12,110 bases of DNA from Betaproteobacteria bacterium (GTDB taxonomy: Bacteria > Pseudomonadota > Gammaproteobacteria > Burkholderiales > Burkholderiaceae_C): the NCBI GenBank assembly GCA_005882155.1, contig VBCQ01000236.1, positions 1 to 12,110 of the forward strand, read 5' to 3'. A model generated the notes under the pieces. It had not been told where the DNA came from, searched no databases, and saw nothing but the letters and a program-made list of their open reading frames with translations. Positions 1 to 9,636 of this stretch are shown here, in pieces (position 1 is the first letter of the stretch; each line of letters starts with the position of its first letter). The translations under genes were made by a program, and so were the position numbers.

Positions 1-163
1 CCGTGCGCGTCGCGAGGTCCTTGTTGCCCAAGGCGCGCTCGTCGCGCTTGTAGCAGCGCAGGATCGCGAACGCGCGCGCCACCGCGGTGACGAAGTCGGG
101 GTCTTCGCGCTGCGCTGCGGTCTCGGGCGGAACGATCGGCGGCTTGATGCTCGAGATGGCCAT
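1..163 (-). CDS. IclR-family transcriptional regulator, N-terminal fragment (runs off left edge)
   Basis: The reverse strand opens with ATG at 163-161 and stays open to the window edge, giving about 54 residues. The fragment reads DPDFVTAVARAFAILRCYKR, then DERALGNKDLATRT. This is the characteristic start of the IclR winged-helix DNA-binding domain (a 'F..AL.R...IL..F' helix, then a 'L.N.ELA.RTGL' helix-turn-helix entry). IclR proteins are cytoplasmic dimers that usually control aromatic or organic-acid catabolism and often repress themselves. The effector-binding domain lies outside the window, so the ligand cannot be guessed. No clear Shine-Dalgarno precedes the ATG. A cluster of GTATTCCG inverted repeats begins 6 bases upstream of the start, consistent with autoregulation. 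Family assignment is fairly sure; the specific role is unknown. Confidence 0.82.
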   Translation of the reverse strand, partial: MAISSIKPPIVPPETAAQREDPDFVTAVARAFAILRCYKRDERALGNKDLATRT

Positions 164-168
164 GAACA

Positions 169-204
169 GTATTCGTGTATTCCGAGAAACGGAATACTAT
201 TCCG
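169..204. promoter_or_regulatory. Probable operator: cluster of GTATTCCG half-sites upstream of the IclR gene
   Basis: A perfect 8-bp inverted repeat GTATTCCG (177-184) / CGGAATAC (190-197) has a 5-base spacer. It is extended by a further TATTCCG at 198-204, which forms a second inverted repeat (190-196 / 198-204, 1-base spacer), and by a partial GTATTC at 169-174. TATTCCG at 178-184 and at 198-204 are direct repeats 20 bp apart, about two helical turns. The AT-rich block stands out from its GC-rich surroundings and lies just upstream of the IclR start. IclR proteins bind short palindromes resembling TGGAA-N-TTCCA, so an operator for this gene product is the natural inference. It probably overlaps the promoter; no convincing -35/-10 pair could be assigned. 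Confidence 0.6.
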
Positions 205-259
205 TTTATGGCTGTACTGTATGGCGGATTCGCGAATCGCGCAAGCGTGCGAAAGCCGA

Positions 260-283
260 CCGCGAGATGCGATCGGCTCGCGG
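260..283 (-). terminator. Weak hairpin downstream of the DUF1223 gene, possible terminator
   Basis: CCGCGAG (260-266) pairs with CTCGCGG (277-283) around a 10-base loop, starting about 30 bases past the stop of the reverse-strand DUF1223 gene. Read on the reverse strand the stem is followed only by TCGGCTTTC, so the T-tract is poor. A perfect 12-bp palindrome, GATTCGCGAATC, lies at 227-238. This may be a weak intrinsic terminator or a chance GC-rich stem. Confidence 0.22.
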
Positions 284-313
284 CAGCGAAAGCGATAGAG
301 GAAGGAGCCGGCT

Positions 314-1063
314 TCAACAGCCGAGGCCGAGCGCCTGCAACGGCCGTCCGCTCGCCGCATCGATGACGACCAGGTTCACCTTGCGCGGATGCGCAGGATC
401 GGCTGCGACGCTCGGCGTGAAGCTGAGCTTTTGCGCCGCGCCGCGCTGGACCGTCCACGCGCTGATCGGCACGTACTCGCGGACCACGTAGTCGTGGTCC
501 AGCGTCACGCCTTCGTTCTCGCCCGCCTTGACGGCGCTGCGATGGCCGAATTCGGTAACGGCCCAGTAGGCGGCAAGCCGCAGCGGCGCGTCGGGGCCGG
601 CTTCGATCTTCGCGCTGACGTTGGCACCGTCATGCGCGAGCTCGATGCTGACCGGCGCCTTCGCGCGCTCGTTGCCGACGTTGGCTCGCGGCCAGTCCTT
701 GCGGTCGTGGCCGTCGACGACGACTTGCGGCGTGTACGAAAAGCGCGCGCCGTTGACCGACTGCTGTTCGCTCTGCCGCCGCGTGAACTCGGCGCTCGCG
801 AAGCGATCCTTCCAGCCGAGCCGATCCCAGTAGTCGACGTGAAACGCGAGGCCGACGACATCGGGGCGCGACTTCAGCGCGCTCAGCCAGCGGTCGGCGG
901 GCGGGCAGGAGTTGCAGCCCTCCGAGGTGTAGAGCTCGACCACCGGCGCGATCGTCGGACCGCTGCGCGCCGAGCAGGTGTTCGCCGCGTTCGCTTGCGC
1001 GCAGACGAGGCACGCCGCTGCCGCCACGGTCAGCAGTCTCATCACGGGCCACGAAGAGTTCAT
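314..1063 (-). CDS. DUF1223 family exported thioredoxin-fold protein
   Basis: This 249-residue protein matches the DUF1223 family, a thioredoxin-like domain of unknown substrate found in proteobacteria. Residues 1-28 form a signal peptide (hydrophobic LLTVAAAACLVCA, cleavage after AQANA), so it probably acts in the periplasm. The mature part begins with VVELYTSEGC, giving a CxxC pair at C50 and C53 (CNSC followed by PPAD), the position of a thioredoxin active site. YTPQVVVDG at about 110-118 supplies the cis-proline-type segment facing it. The ATG at 1063 is preferred over an upstream in-frame ATG at 1102 because GGAGG lies 5 bases before it and the signal peptide then starts properly; a later Met8 is also possible. 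The gene stands alone, divergent from the barrel gene at 1180. A thiol-redox role is inferred from the fold only. Confidence 0.88.
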   Translation of the reverse strand: MNSSWPVMRLLTVAAAACLVCAQANAANTCSARSGPTIAPVVELYTSEGCNSCPPADRWLSALKSRPDVVGLAFHVDYWDRLGWKDRFASAEFTRRQSEQQSVNGARFSYTPQVVVDGHDRKDWPRANVGNERAKAPVSIELAHDGANVSAKIEAGPDAPLRLAAYWAVTEFGHRSAVKAGENEGVTLDHDYVVREYVPISAWTVQRGAAQKLSFTPSVAADPAHPRKVNLVVIDAASGRPLQALGLGC

Positions 1064-1179
1064 GCATGCCTCCAAGACGTTGCAGTGGATGAAGTCGGCC
1101 ACGCGCGCCGCTTCTTACAGACGGGCTCGCATCGCCACTCGTTACCATCGCGCATTCCGCGTTTCCCGTACAGATCCCA

Positions 1180-2700
1180 ATGCACAAGACCGACTTGCCG
1201 AGATGGACGAGAACCTGGCTCGCCGGCCTGGGGCTCGCGAGCAGCGGCCTCGCGTGGGCGCAGACTCCCGGCGACGCTGCAGCGCCCGAAGACGCGTTGA
1301 CGATTCGCCCGGCGCAGGTGCGGCTCGGCATCGAGAAGGTTCATTTGCCCGGCAACGAAGCGATGGGGCTCGTGGGCAGCACCTACCTCGTCGACATCGG
1401 CCACGGCCTGTGGATCGGCCCCGCAGCGTACGGCGCGATCAGCGGACAACGCGGCGGGCTCTTCACCTTCGGTGCCGAAGCGGCCTGGCGTGCGCCGCTT
1501 CCAGGCCCGCTCGCGCTCGACCTCGGCTTCTATGCCGGCGGCGGTGGCGGCGGCGCGGCGCCTGTCGGCGGCGGCTTGATGCTGCGCCCGCATGCCGACC
1601 TCACGTGGAATTTCGGGCCCTATCGCGCCGGTGTGTCGCTGTCGCAAGTGCGCTTTGCCAACGGCGACATCGACAGCCGGCAGATCGGACTGGTGTGGAG
1701 CGCCAACACCGACTTCCGCTATGTCGCGCGCGACCGCATCGGCTCGCCGTCGTCGATCAGCGGACGCTCGGGCGTCGGCTTCGACCGCGTGCAGGCGGTG
1801 TTCGGCCTCTACAAGCCGCGCTCAGGCGACATGCGCAACGGCGGCGGAACGCTCTCGAAGATCGGCTTCGCCGGCGTGCGGATGGAGCGCGCGATCGACA
1901 ACCATGCGTATTGGGGCATCGAGGCCGCTGGCGCGACGAGCGGCGGTGTGGCGGGCTACGCCGAGTACCTGTTCACCGCCGGCACCGAGACCAGCTTGTG
2001 GGGCGACAGCCTCGTCGTCGGCACGCGCGCCGCGCTCGGCATGGGCGGCGGCGGCGACGTCTCGGTGGGCGGTGGCCTGCTGCTGAAGGGCGGCGTCTAC
2101 AGCACGCTGCGCCTGACGCGCGACCTCGGCTTGACGCTCGAAGGCGGCTACACCGCAGCGCCGCAAGGGCGCTTCCGCGCACTGCATGCTGCCGCGTCGC
2201 TGAACTGGATCCTCGACGATCCGAGCGACGTCACTGCGCCGGATCGAACCACGCGCACCGAATGGGTCGGCGGCGTGGAGCGCTACAACGCCGCGCGGCG
2301 CGACGGCAGCGTGCGCTCCTTGCAGGCGGTGAGCCTGAAGGTCAATCGCTTCGTCAGTCCGTTGATCTATCTGAGCGGTCAAGCGCACAGCGCGTATGGC
2401 GGCGGCGCAGGCGGCTACTCGGTCGGCTTGATCGGACTCGGCCTGCAAGCACCGCTCGGCTCGCGCGTTCGCGTCGGCGCCGAAGGCTTGATCGGTGCGG
2501 CCGGCGGCGGCGGCGTCGATACGCAGGGCGGCGCCATCGCGCAGCCGATGGCGTACGTTGGCGTCGACGTGTCGCGCTCGGTGTCGCTGCGCGTCGGCGC
2601 AGGGCGAATCAAGTCGCTGCGCCACGGCCCGCTGAACGGCAACGTCATCGACTTCACGCTCGCGTTCACGTTCGGCGTCGCGGGTCATGGCTATCGATAG
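1180..2700 (+). CDS. Hypothetical outer-membrane beta-barrel protein
   Basis: I do not recognise a named family for this 506-residue protein. Residues 1-27 look like a signal peptide (basic start, WLAGLGLASSGLAWA, cleavage AWA|Q). The remainder alternates polar and hydrophobic residues in short stretches ending in aromatic or Gly residues, typical of transmembrane beta-strands (for example GLFTFGAEAAW, LDLGFYAGGGGGG, LTWNFGPYRAGVSLSQV). It is very rich in glycine, with runs near residues 123-128, 288-299 and 444-449. The last strand appears to be FTLAFTFGV. A short tail GHGYR then runs into the next gene, which overlaps by 14 bp, so the two are probably translationally coupled. No obvious Shine-Dalgarno precedes ATG 1180, but no better start preserves the signal peptide. 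Outer-membrane location is inferred; transport, structural or enzyme function is unknown. Confidence 0.8.
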   Translation: MHKTDLPRWTRTWLAGLGLASSGLAWAQTPGDAAAPEDALTIRPAQVRLGIEKVHLPGNEAMGLVGSTYLVDIGHGLWIGPAAYGAISGQRGGLFTFGAEAAWRAPLPGPLALDLGFYAGGGGGGAAPVGGGLMLRPHADLTWNFGPYRAGVSLSQVRFANGDIDSRQIGLVWSANTDFRYVARDRIGSPSSISGRSGVGFDRVQAVFGLYKPRSGDMRNGGGTLSKIGFAGVRMERAIDNHAYWGIEAAGATSGGVAGYAEYLFTAGTETSLWGDSLVVGTRAALGMGGGGDVSVGGGLLLKGGVYSTLRLTRDLGLTLEGGYTAAPQGRFRALHAAASLNWILDDPSDVTAPDRTTRTEWVGGVERYNAARRDGSVRSLQAVSLKVNRFVSPLIYLSGQAHSAYGGGAGGYSVGLIGLGLQAPLGSRVRVGAEGLIGAAGGGGVDTQGGAIAQPMAYVGVDVSRSVSLRVGAGRIKSLRHGPLNGNVIDFTLAFTFGVAGHGYR

Positions 2701-3940
2701 AGCCGAGCCGGTCGCGGTCGTCGGCGGCGGCCCGGCCGGCTTGATGGCGGCCGAGGTGCTCGCTGAAGCGGGCATGCAGGTCGATGTGTTCGACGCGATG
2801 CCGTCGGTCGGGCGCAAGTTTTTGCTCGCCGGCAAAGGCGGCTTGAACCTCACCCATTCCGAGCCCTTCGATTCCTTCGTCGCGCGCTACGGCGCGCGGC
2901 GTGCGCAGATCGAGCCGCTGCTGCGAGTCTTCGAACCCGACGCATTGCGAGCCTGGGCGCTCGACCTCGGCGTGAGCACGTTCGTCGGCAGCTCGGGGCG
3001 CGTCTTTCCGACCGACCTGAAGGCGGCGCCGCTGTTGCGCGCGTGGCTGCATCGACTGCGTCAGCAAGGCGTGCGCTTTCACATGCGGCATCGCTGGCTC
3101 GGATTCGGCGACGCGCCGACGACGCTGCGCTTCGCGACGCTGCAAGGCGAGGTCACGTCATCCGCATCGGCGGTCGTGCTCGCACTCGGCGGTGCGAGCT
3201 GGCCGCAGCTCGGGTCCGACGGCGCGTGGCTGACTCTGCTTCAAGAACGCGGGGTCGATGCGGGGCCATTGCTGCCATCGAACTGCGGCTTCGATGTCGA
3301 GCGTGATGAAGGGGGTTGGAGCGAGCATTTCCGCAGCCGCTTCGCCGGCCATCCGCTGAAGAATGTCGCGCTGCGCTTCGATGCGGCCAGCGGCGAGCGC
3401 TTCGAGCAGCCGGGCGAGTTCGTCGTGACCGAGACGGGGGTCGAGGGCAGCTTGATCTACGCTGCGTCGGGGCCGATACGCGACGAGATCGCGGCGAGGG
3501 GCAGGGCGGTGGTGCACATCGACTTGCTGCCGCAACGCTCAGGCGAATTCGTCGCCGCCGAAGTCGCGCGGCCGCGCGGCTCGCGATCGCTGGCTACCCA
3601 CTTGAAGAGCCGGCTCGGCATCGACGGCGTCAAGGCCGCACTGCTGCACGAGCTGCTGCCGCGCGAGCTGTTCGCCGATGCGGCAATGCTGGCTTCAGCA
3701 ATCAAGGCCTTGCCGTTGACGCTGCGTGTCGCACGCCCGATCGCCGAAGCGATCAGCAGCGCCGGCGGCGTTCGCTTCGAAGCGATGACGGATGAATTGA
3801 TGCTGCGTCGCATGCCGGGCGTCTTCTGTGCCGGTGAGATGCTCGACTGGGAAGCGCCGACCGGCGGGTATCTGCTCAGCGCCTGCTTCGCGAGCGCTCG
3901 CGTCGCGGGGCGTGGGGCGGTTCAGTGGTTGGGTGGTTGA
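2687..3940 (+). CDS. HI0933-like / PP_4765-type NAD(P)/FAD-dependent flavoprotein
   Basis: This 417-residue cytoplasmic flavoprotein carries an N-terminal Rossmann dinucleotide-binding motif, AVVGGGPAGLMAAE (residues 10-23). A conserved family block GRKFLLAGKGGLNLTH (42-57) follows, with a C-terminal FAD-contacting block FCAGEMLDWEAPTGGYLL (about 380-397). These match the HI0933-like group (E. coli YhiN relatives) and, by length and wording, the PP_4765-type uncharacterised flavoproteins (TIGR03862). The substrate and physiological acceptor are unknown for the family. The start ATG sits inside the last codons of the upstream barrel gene (14-bp overlap, different frame), so translation probably depends on the barrel's ribosomes. 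No independent ribosome-binding site is clear. Length and motifs look complete, with no sign of decay. The family call is confident; a biological role is not offered. Confidence 0.92.
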   Translation: MAIDRAEPVAVVGGGPAGLMAAEVLAEAGMQVDVFDAMPSVGRKFLLAGKGGLNLTHSEPFDSFVARYGARRAQIEPLLRVFEPDALRAWALDLGVSTFVGSSGRVFPTDLKAAPLLRAWLHRLRQQGVRFHMRHRWLGFGDAPTTLRFATLQGEVTSSASAVVLALGGASWPQLGSDGAWLTLLQERGVDAGPLLPSNCGFDVERDEGGWSEHFRSRFAGHPLKNVALRFDAASGERFEQPGEFVVTETGVEGSLIYAASGPIRDEIAARGRAVVHIDLLPQRSGEFVAAEVARPRGSRSLATHLKSRLGIDGVKAALLHELLPRELFADAAMLASAIKALPLTLRVARPIAEAISSAGGVRFEAMTDELMLRRMPGVFCAGEMLDWEAPTGGYLLSACFASARVAGRGAVQWLGG

Positions 3941-4017
3941 ACTCCATCACCCGAAGAACGCGCTGACACCGCTGTGGCACACTGCGCGCCTTCTTCGCAG
4001 ACCGACTTCAGAATTCC

Positions 4018-6471
<2,454 letters not shown>

Positions 6472-6591
6472 CGATGCGTCCGCGAGCGGCGCGGTCTCGT
6501 AGGTAGCAGCACGCGTCGCACGAAAAGCCACGACGGCCTAACATCGCGGACGCTCGTCGCCCTCGAACAACATCCACTCCAGGAGATCCAC

Positions 6592-7143
6592 ATGAAGCGT
6601 ATTGCCACCCTGACCGCCGTTGCTGCCGCCGTGATTCTCAGCGCGTGCAGCAGCGGCCCCAGCGGGTCGATGATGACCGCCGCGGCCGCAAGCAGCGGTC
6701 CGACCGCGACGGCCGTGCTCGAGCCGACCAAGGGCAACACGACAGCAGGCACCGTGACCTTCCAGCAGCGCGGCGACCGCGTGATGGTGACCACCAAGGT
6801 GACAGGCCTCAAGCCGAATCAGGAACACGGCATGCACGCTCACGAGAAGGGCGATTGCTCGAGTGGCGACGGCATGAGCACCGGCGGCCACTTCAACCCG
6901 AGTGGCAAGCCGCATGGACCGCAGGAGTCCGAGCACCATGCGGGCGACATGCCGGCGTTGAAGGCCGACGCGAACGGCAACGCGAACGCGAGCTTCGAGC
7001 TGAGCGGCGTGACCGTCGGGTCGGGCAGCGCGGACTTGGTCGGCCGCGGGCTTATCGTCCACGCCGCACCCGACGACTACAAGACCCAGCCGACCGGCAA
7101 CTCGGGCGCACGCATCGCCTGCGGGGTCATCAAGCAAGGCTAA
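6592..7143 (+). CDS. sodC: Cu/Zn superoxide dismutase, lipoprotein form (SodC-type)
   Basis: This 183-residue secreted enzyme converts superoxide to hydrogen peroxide and oxygen. The N-terminus MKRIATLTAVAAAVILSAC is a lipoprotein signal with lipobox LSAC, so C19 would be lipidated and the enzyme anchored in the envelope. All metal ligands are present: copper H82 and H84 (HGMHAHEKGDC), bridging H100 (GGHFNP), zinc H108 (KPHG), H116 and D119 (HHAGDM), and copper H157 (VHAAPDD). The active-site arginine is R174, and C89 and C177 form the conserved disulfide. The bridging, zinc-site and last copper motifs all occur in the canonical order. AGGAG at 6581-6585 lies 6 bases before the ATG. A Ser/Gly/Ala-rich linker (20-40) separates the lipid anchor from the catalytic domain. 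The patatin-like gene follows after 10 bases, suggesting co-transcription. Confidence 0.95.
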   Translation: MKRIATLTAVAAAVILSACSSGPSGSMMTAAAASSGPTATAVLEPTKGNTTAGTVTFQQRGDRVMVTTKVTGLKPNQEHGMHAHEKGDCSSGDGMSTGGHFNPSGKPHGPQESEHHAGDMPALKADANGNANASFELSGVTVGSGSADLVGRGLIVHAAPDDYKTQPTGNSGARIACGVIKQG

Positions 7144-7153
7144 GAACGACCCG

Positions 7154-8227
7154 ATGCACGCGCTGGAGATCTACGCCGGACCACGCGCCCGCCAACAACT
7201 GCGCGAGCAAGGCCTGCGGCCGCAGGACGTGCGGGTGATCCCGGCGGCGGCCGGCGGGCCGAAGGGGCTGGTGCTCAATCACCTCGATCAGTTCATCTTC
7301 GGCGAGTGGCTGGCGGCCAGCACGCACACCGTGCATCTGGTCGGCGCATCGATCGGCGCGTGGCGCATGGCGAGCGCGTGCCTTCACGCACCGGCCGCCG
7401 CGTTCGCCCAGATGGCGCACGACTACATCCACCAGACCTACGAGCACGCGAGCGGCCAGCAGCCGAAGGCGCGCCATGTCAGCGAAGTGTTCGGCGCGAA
7501 ATTGGCCGAGCGCTTCGGCGGGCGCGAAGACCAGGTGCTCGCGCATCCGCGCTACCGCTTGCATGTGTTCACGAGCCGCGGCCGCCATGTGTTGCGCCGC
7601 CAGGGTCGGCTGCGAACGCCGCTCGGCTACGCCGGCGCATTCGCCGCCAACGTCGTGAGCCGCAAGGCGATGGGCGGCTGGCTCGAGCGCGTGATCTTTT
7701 CCGACTCGCGCGATCCGATGCCGCTGCATCTGCACGACTATCGAACGCACACGGTGACGCTAGACCGAAGCAACTTGCAGCCGAGCATTCTCGCGAGTTG
7801 CTCGATCCCGTTCTGGCTCGATGCGGTGCACGACATTCCGGGCGCGCCGCTCGGTGCGTACTGGGACGGCGGAATCACCGACTACCACCTGCATTTGAAC
7901 TACGCGTCGATGCACGACGGGCTGGTGCTGTACCCGCACTTTCAAAAGACCGTCATTCCGGGCTGGCTCGACAAGGCCTTCAAGGGCCGGCACCGCGCGA
8001 CCGAGCATCTCGACAACGTGATCGTGCTGGCGCCGAACCCCGAGTGGGTGAAGACGCTGCCGAACCAGAAGCTGCCCGACCGCAACGACTTCAAGCACTA
8101 CGGCGACGACGACGCCGCTCGCATGACGGTGTGGACGCGCGCGGTGGGCGACAGCGAGCGCCTGCGCGACGAGTTCGCGGCGTGGGTCAGCGGCGCGTCG
8201 GCGATCGAGGTGCGTGCCTTGCCCTGA
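7154..8227 (+). CDS. Patatin-like phospholipase family protein
   Basis: This 357-residue protein carries the patatin catalytic dyad. The nucleophile elbow is GASIGAW (residues 64-70; Ser66, GxSxG), the oxyanion-hole loop is AAAGGPKG (31-38), and the catalytic aspartate is in WDGGITDY (Asp238, DGG form of the DG[AG] motif). Patatin-like enzymes hydrolyse acyl esters of phospholipids or neutral lipids. No signal peptide or membrane helix is seen, so it is probably cytoplasmic or a peripheral membrane protein. It begins 10 bases after the sodC stop with only a weak ribosome-binding site, which suggests translation in one operon with sodC. Its stop codon abuts the stop of the reverse-strand cupin gene with no base between. 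The substrate is unknown; a link to repair of oxidised lipid is only a guess from the sodC neighbour. Confidence 0.9.
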   Translation: MHALEIYAGPRARQQLREQGLRPQDVRVIPAAAGGPKGLVLNHLDQFIFGEWLAASTHTVHLVGASIGAWRMASACLHAPAAAFAQMAHDYIHQTYEHASGQQPKARHVSEVFGAKLAERFGGREDQVLAHPRYRLHVFTSRGRHVLRRQGRLRTPLGYAGAFAANVVSRKAMGGWLERVIFSDSRDPMPLHLHDYRTHTVTLDRSNLQPSILASCSIPFWLDAVHDIPGAPLGAYWDGGITDYHLHLNYASMHDGLVLYPHFQKTVIPGWLDKAFKGRHRATEHLDNVIVLAPNPEWVKTLPNQKLPDRNDFKHYGDDDAARMTVWTRAVGDSERLRDEFAAWVSGASAIEVRALP

Positions 8228-8959
8228 TCAGGCGTAGGCGGCGGGGTCGAGCGACCCATGCACGAAGAACACGGCGCCGACATCGGTGCTGACTTCGCCG
8301 TGCCGGCTGCCCTGCGGCGCCAGCTGGTACTCGCCGCTGCGCAGCAAGGTGTCGCCGATGAAGGCCTCGCCCGCGAGCATCATGCATTCCTCTTCGAGCG
8401 CGTGGGCGTGCGCCTTGACGCTGGCTCCTGCCCGCATCCGAACGAGTACCGTGCGGCGCGCGCCGCCTTCCCACAAGGCCTTGATTCGAACGCCCGGGCA
8501 GAAGTCGTCCCAGTCGGTGTCGTCCAGCGTGCTCACGCGAAGGACCTCGGCTGGCGGATCGTCGACGCGACTGCAGCGCAGATACAGTCGCGCGCCATCG
8601 GCGCCGGCGCGCATCGCATGCATGTCGTCGTTCGGGGAGCGCGCGGCGTCGCCGCAGGCGAGGGCCTGGCCGACCAGCGTGGCGCTGCCTTCGAGCACGA
8701 CCCATTCGCACAGGTTGTAGGCGCCTCTCGGTGGCGGCAGCCGCGCATGGCGTGACAGATCGACGAGCGACGACATGGCGATGACCGTCTGCGCCAGCGG
8801 CTGCATGCGCGACTGCGCGTCGAGCGGCTGCCACGGCACGGCGTCGCGCCGGACCGTGAGGAACTGACTCTCGTGCTCGTGACTTGCTTGCACGCGCGCG
8901 AGCAGGCGGTGGCGCATGGCCTGGGCCGGTGTCGATACATCAAAGCGGTGGGCGGTCAT
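8228..8959 (-). CDS. ChrR-type cupin protein, putative anti-sigma partner of the adjacent ECF factor
   Basis: This 243-residue cytoplasmic protein has a C-terminal cupin with ligands H184, H186 and E190 (HAHALEEE) and H220 (GSRHGEV). The H-x-H-x3-E...H spacing, with 34 residues from the second to the last His, equals what I recall for the cupin domain of Rhodobacter ChrR. Residues about 30-130 (FLTVRRDAVPW, YNLCEWVVLEGSATL) look like a second, degenerate cupin or spacer domain. The HxxxCxxC zinc motif of the classical ChrR anti-sigma domain is absent; the N-terminal 30 residues contain His but no Cys. Its ATG overlaps the sigma gene's TGA by 4 bp (ATGA), so the two are translationally coupled and probably interact. 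Likely role: sensing an oxidant or metal state and modulating the sigma factor. The anti-sigma activity is inferred from linkage. Confidence 0.8.
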   Translation of the reverse strand: MTAHRFDVSTPAQAMRHRLLARVQASHEHESQFLTVRRDAVPWQPLDAQSRMQPLAQTVIAMSSLVDLSRHARLPPPRGAYNLCEWVVLEGSATLVGQALACGDAARSPNDDMHAMRAGADGARLYLRCSRVDDPPAEVLRVSTLDDTDWDDFCPGVRIKALWEGGARRTVLVRMRAGASVKAHAHALEEECMMLAGEAFIGDTLLRSGEYQLAPQGSRHGEVSTDVGAVFFVHGSLDPAAYA

Positions 8960-9519
8960 AGCGTCACCGCCTCGCGCAAGCTCGCGAGCGCGCGACGAAT
9001 GTGCGACTTGATCGTGCCGAGCGGCAACGCGGTCTGGCGCGCGATTTCGTCGTGCGTCAGGCCGCGATAGAAGGCGAGGCTGAGCAACTGTCGCGGCAGC
9101 GGCTCGAGCTGGGCGATTGCGGCACGCAAGGTCAGGTCGCGCTCGTGGTCGGCGATCTGCTGGCTCGGGTTGGCACGCACGTCGCCGTCGTCGCTCACGA
9201 GCGTCGCCGGCTCGGGGTGGGTGACGGCAGGGTCGCCGCGGCGCAAATGGTCGAGCGCACGGCTGCGCGCGAGCGTCAGCAGCCATGCCATCACCGGACC
9301 GCGGTGTCGATCGAAGCGAAGCGCCTGGCGCCAGACTTGCCAGTAAACGTCTTCGGTGACGTCTTCGGCGCACTGCAGATTGCGGGTGACGCTGCGCGCG
9401 AGGCTGTAGACGCGCGATGCGGTCGCGTCATAGAGCTGCGCCAGTGCCGATTGGTCGGATCGCGCCACGCGCGCGACCAGGGCACACAGCGCTTCGTCGT
9501 CGTCGCTGAGGTCGGTCAT
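8956..9519 (-). CDS. ECF-type RNA polymerase sigma factor
   Basis: A 187-residue sigma-70 family factor with the minimal ECF layout. Region 2 is about residues 25-95 (LAQLYDATASRVYSLARSV, CAEDVTEDVYWQVWRQ, AWLLTLARSRALDHLR). A linker follows (96-128), then region 4 (about 130-183; LRAAIAQLEPLPRQLL, YRGLTHDEIARQTALPLGTIKSHIRRAL), whose last helix-turn-helix reads the -35 box. The start at 9519 is chosen because GAGGAG lies just upstream at normal spacing; an in-frame ATG at 9543 would add 8 residues. Coupling to a ChrR-like cupin gene by a 4-bp overlap points to the RpoE-ChrR type (ECF11 and relatives), which in Rhodobacter answers singlet oxygen. No matching TGATCC-type promoter was found upstream, so autoregulation and regulon are open. 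Confidence 0.92.
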   Translation of the reverse strand: MTDLSDDDEALCALVARVARSDQSALAQLYDATASRVYSLARSVTRNLQCAEDVTEDVYWQVWRQALRFDRHRGPVMAWLLTLARSRALDHLRRGDPAVTHPEPATLVSDDGDVRANPSQQIADHERDLTLRAAIAQLEPLPRQLLSLAFYRGLTHDEIARQTALPLGTIKSHIRRALASLREAVTL

Positions 9520-9636
9520 CTGCTGCTCCTCGGACAGGCTCATTCTTGTTGTGGCCGGTATACGCGCGACCCCGCACATCGGATGCATGTCGGCGCCGTC
9601 ATACTGGGGATGAAGTTCCACCGCGAGACCCCGACG

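Noticed and set aside
389..1300. A forward open frame of about 303 codons across the DUF1223 gene
   Set aside because: Arg/Ala-rich composition, no family resemblance, and it lies opposite a gene with signal peptide, CxxC and a good ribosome-binding site.
978..2744. A forward open frame of about 588 codons overlapping the barrel gene in another frame
   Set aside because: Arg-saturated translation typical of a shifted frame of GC-rich coding DNA; the barrel frame has a signal peptide and beta-strand pattern.
3975..3989. Sigma-54-like promoter TGGCAC...GC upstream of tex
   Set aside because: Spacing is right, but the -12 box reads GCGCC rather than TTGCA; likely chance.
8960..9373. Open extension upstream of the cupin gene start in the same frame
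   Set aside because: It overlaps the ECF sigma gene, is Arg/Pro-rich and has no homology-like pattern; the ATG in the ATGA overlap is the natural start.
9544..9636. ECF-type autoregulatory promoter on the reverse strand (GGAACTTC present in the sigma/thioesterase gap)
   Set aside because: A GGAACTT-like -35 occurs, but no matching -10 (GTC/TCTAA or TAAGA) is found at 16-19 bases.
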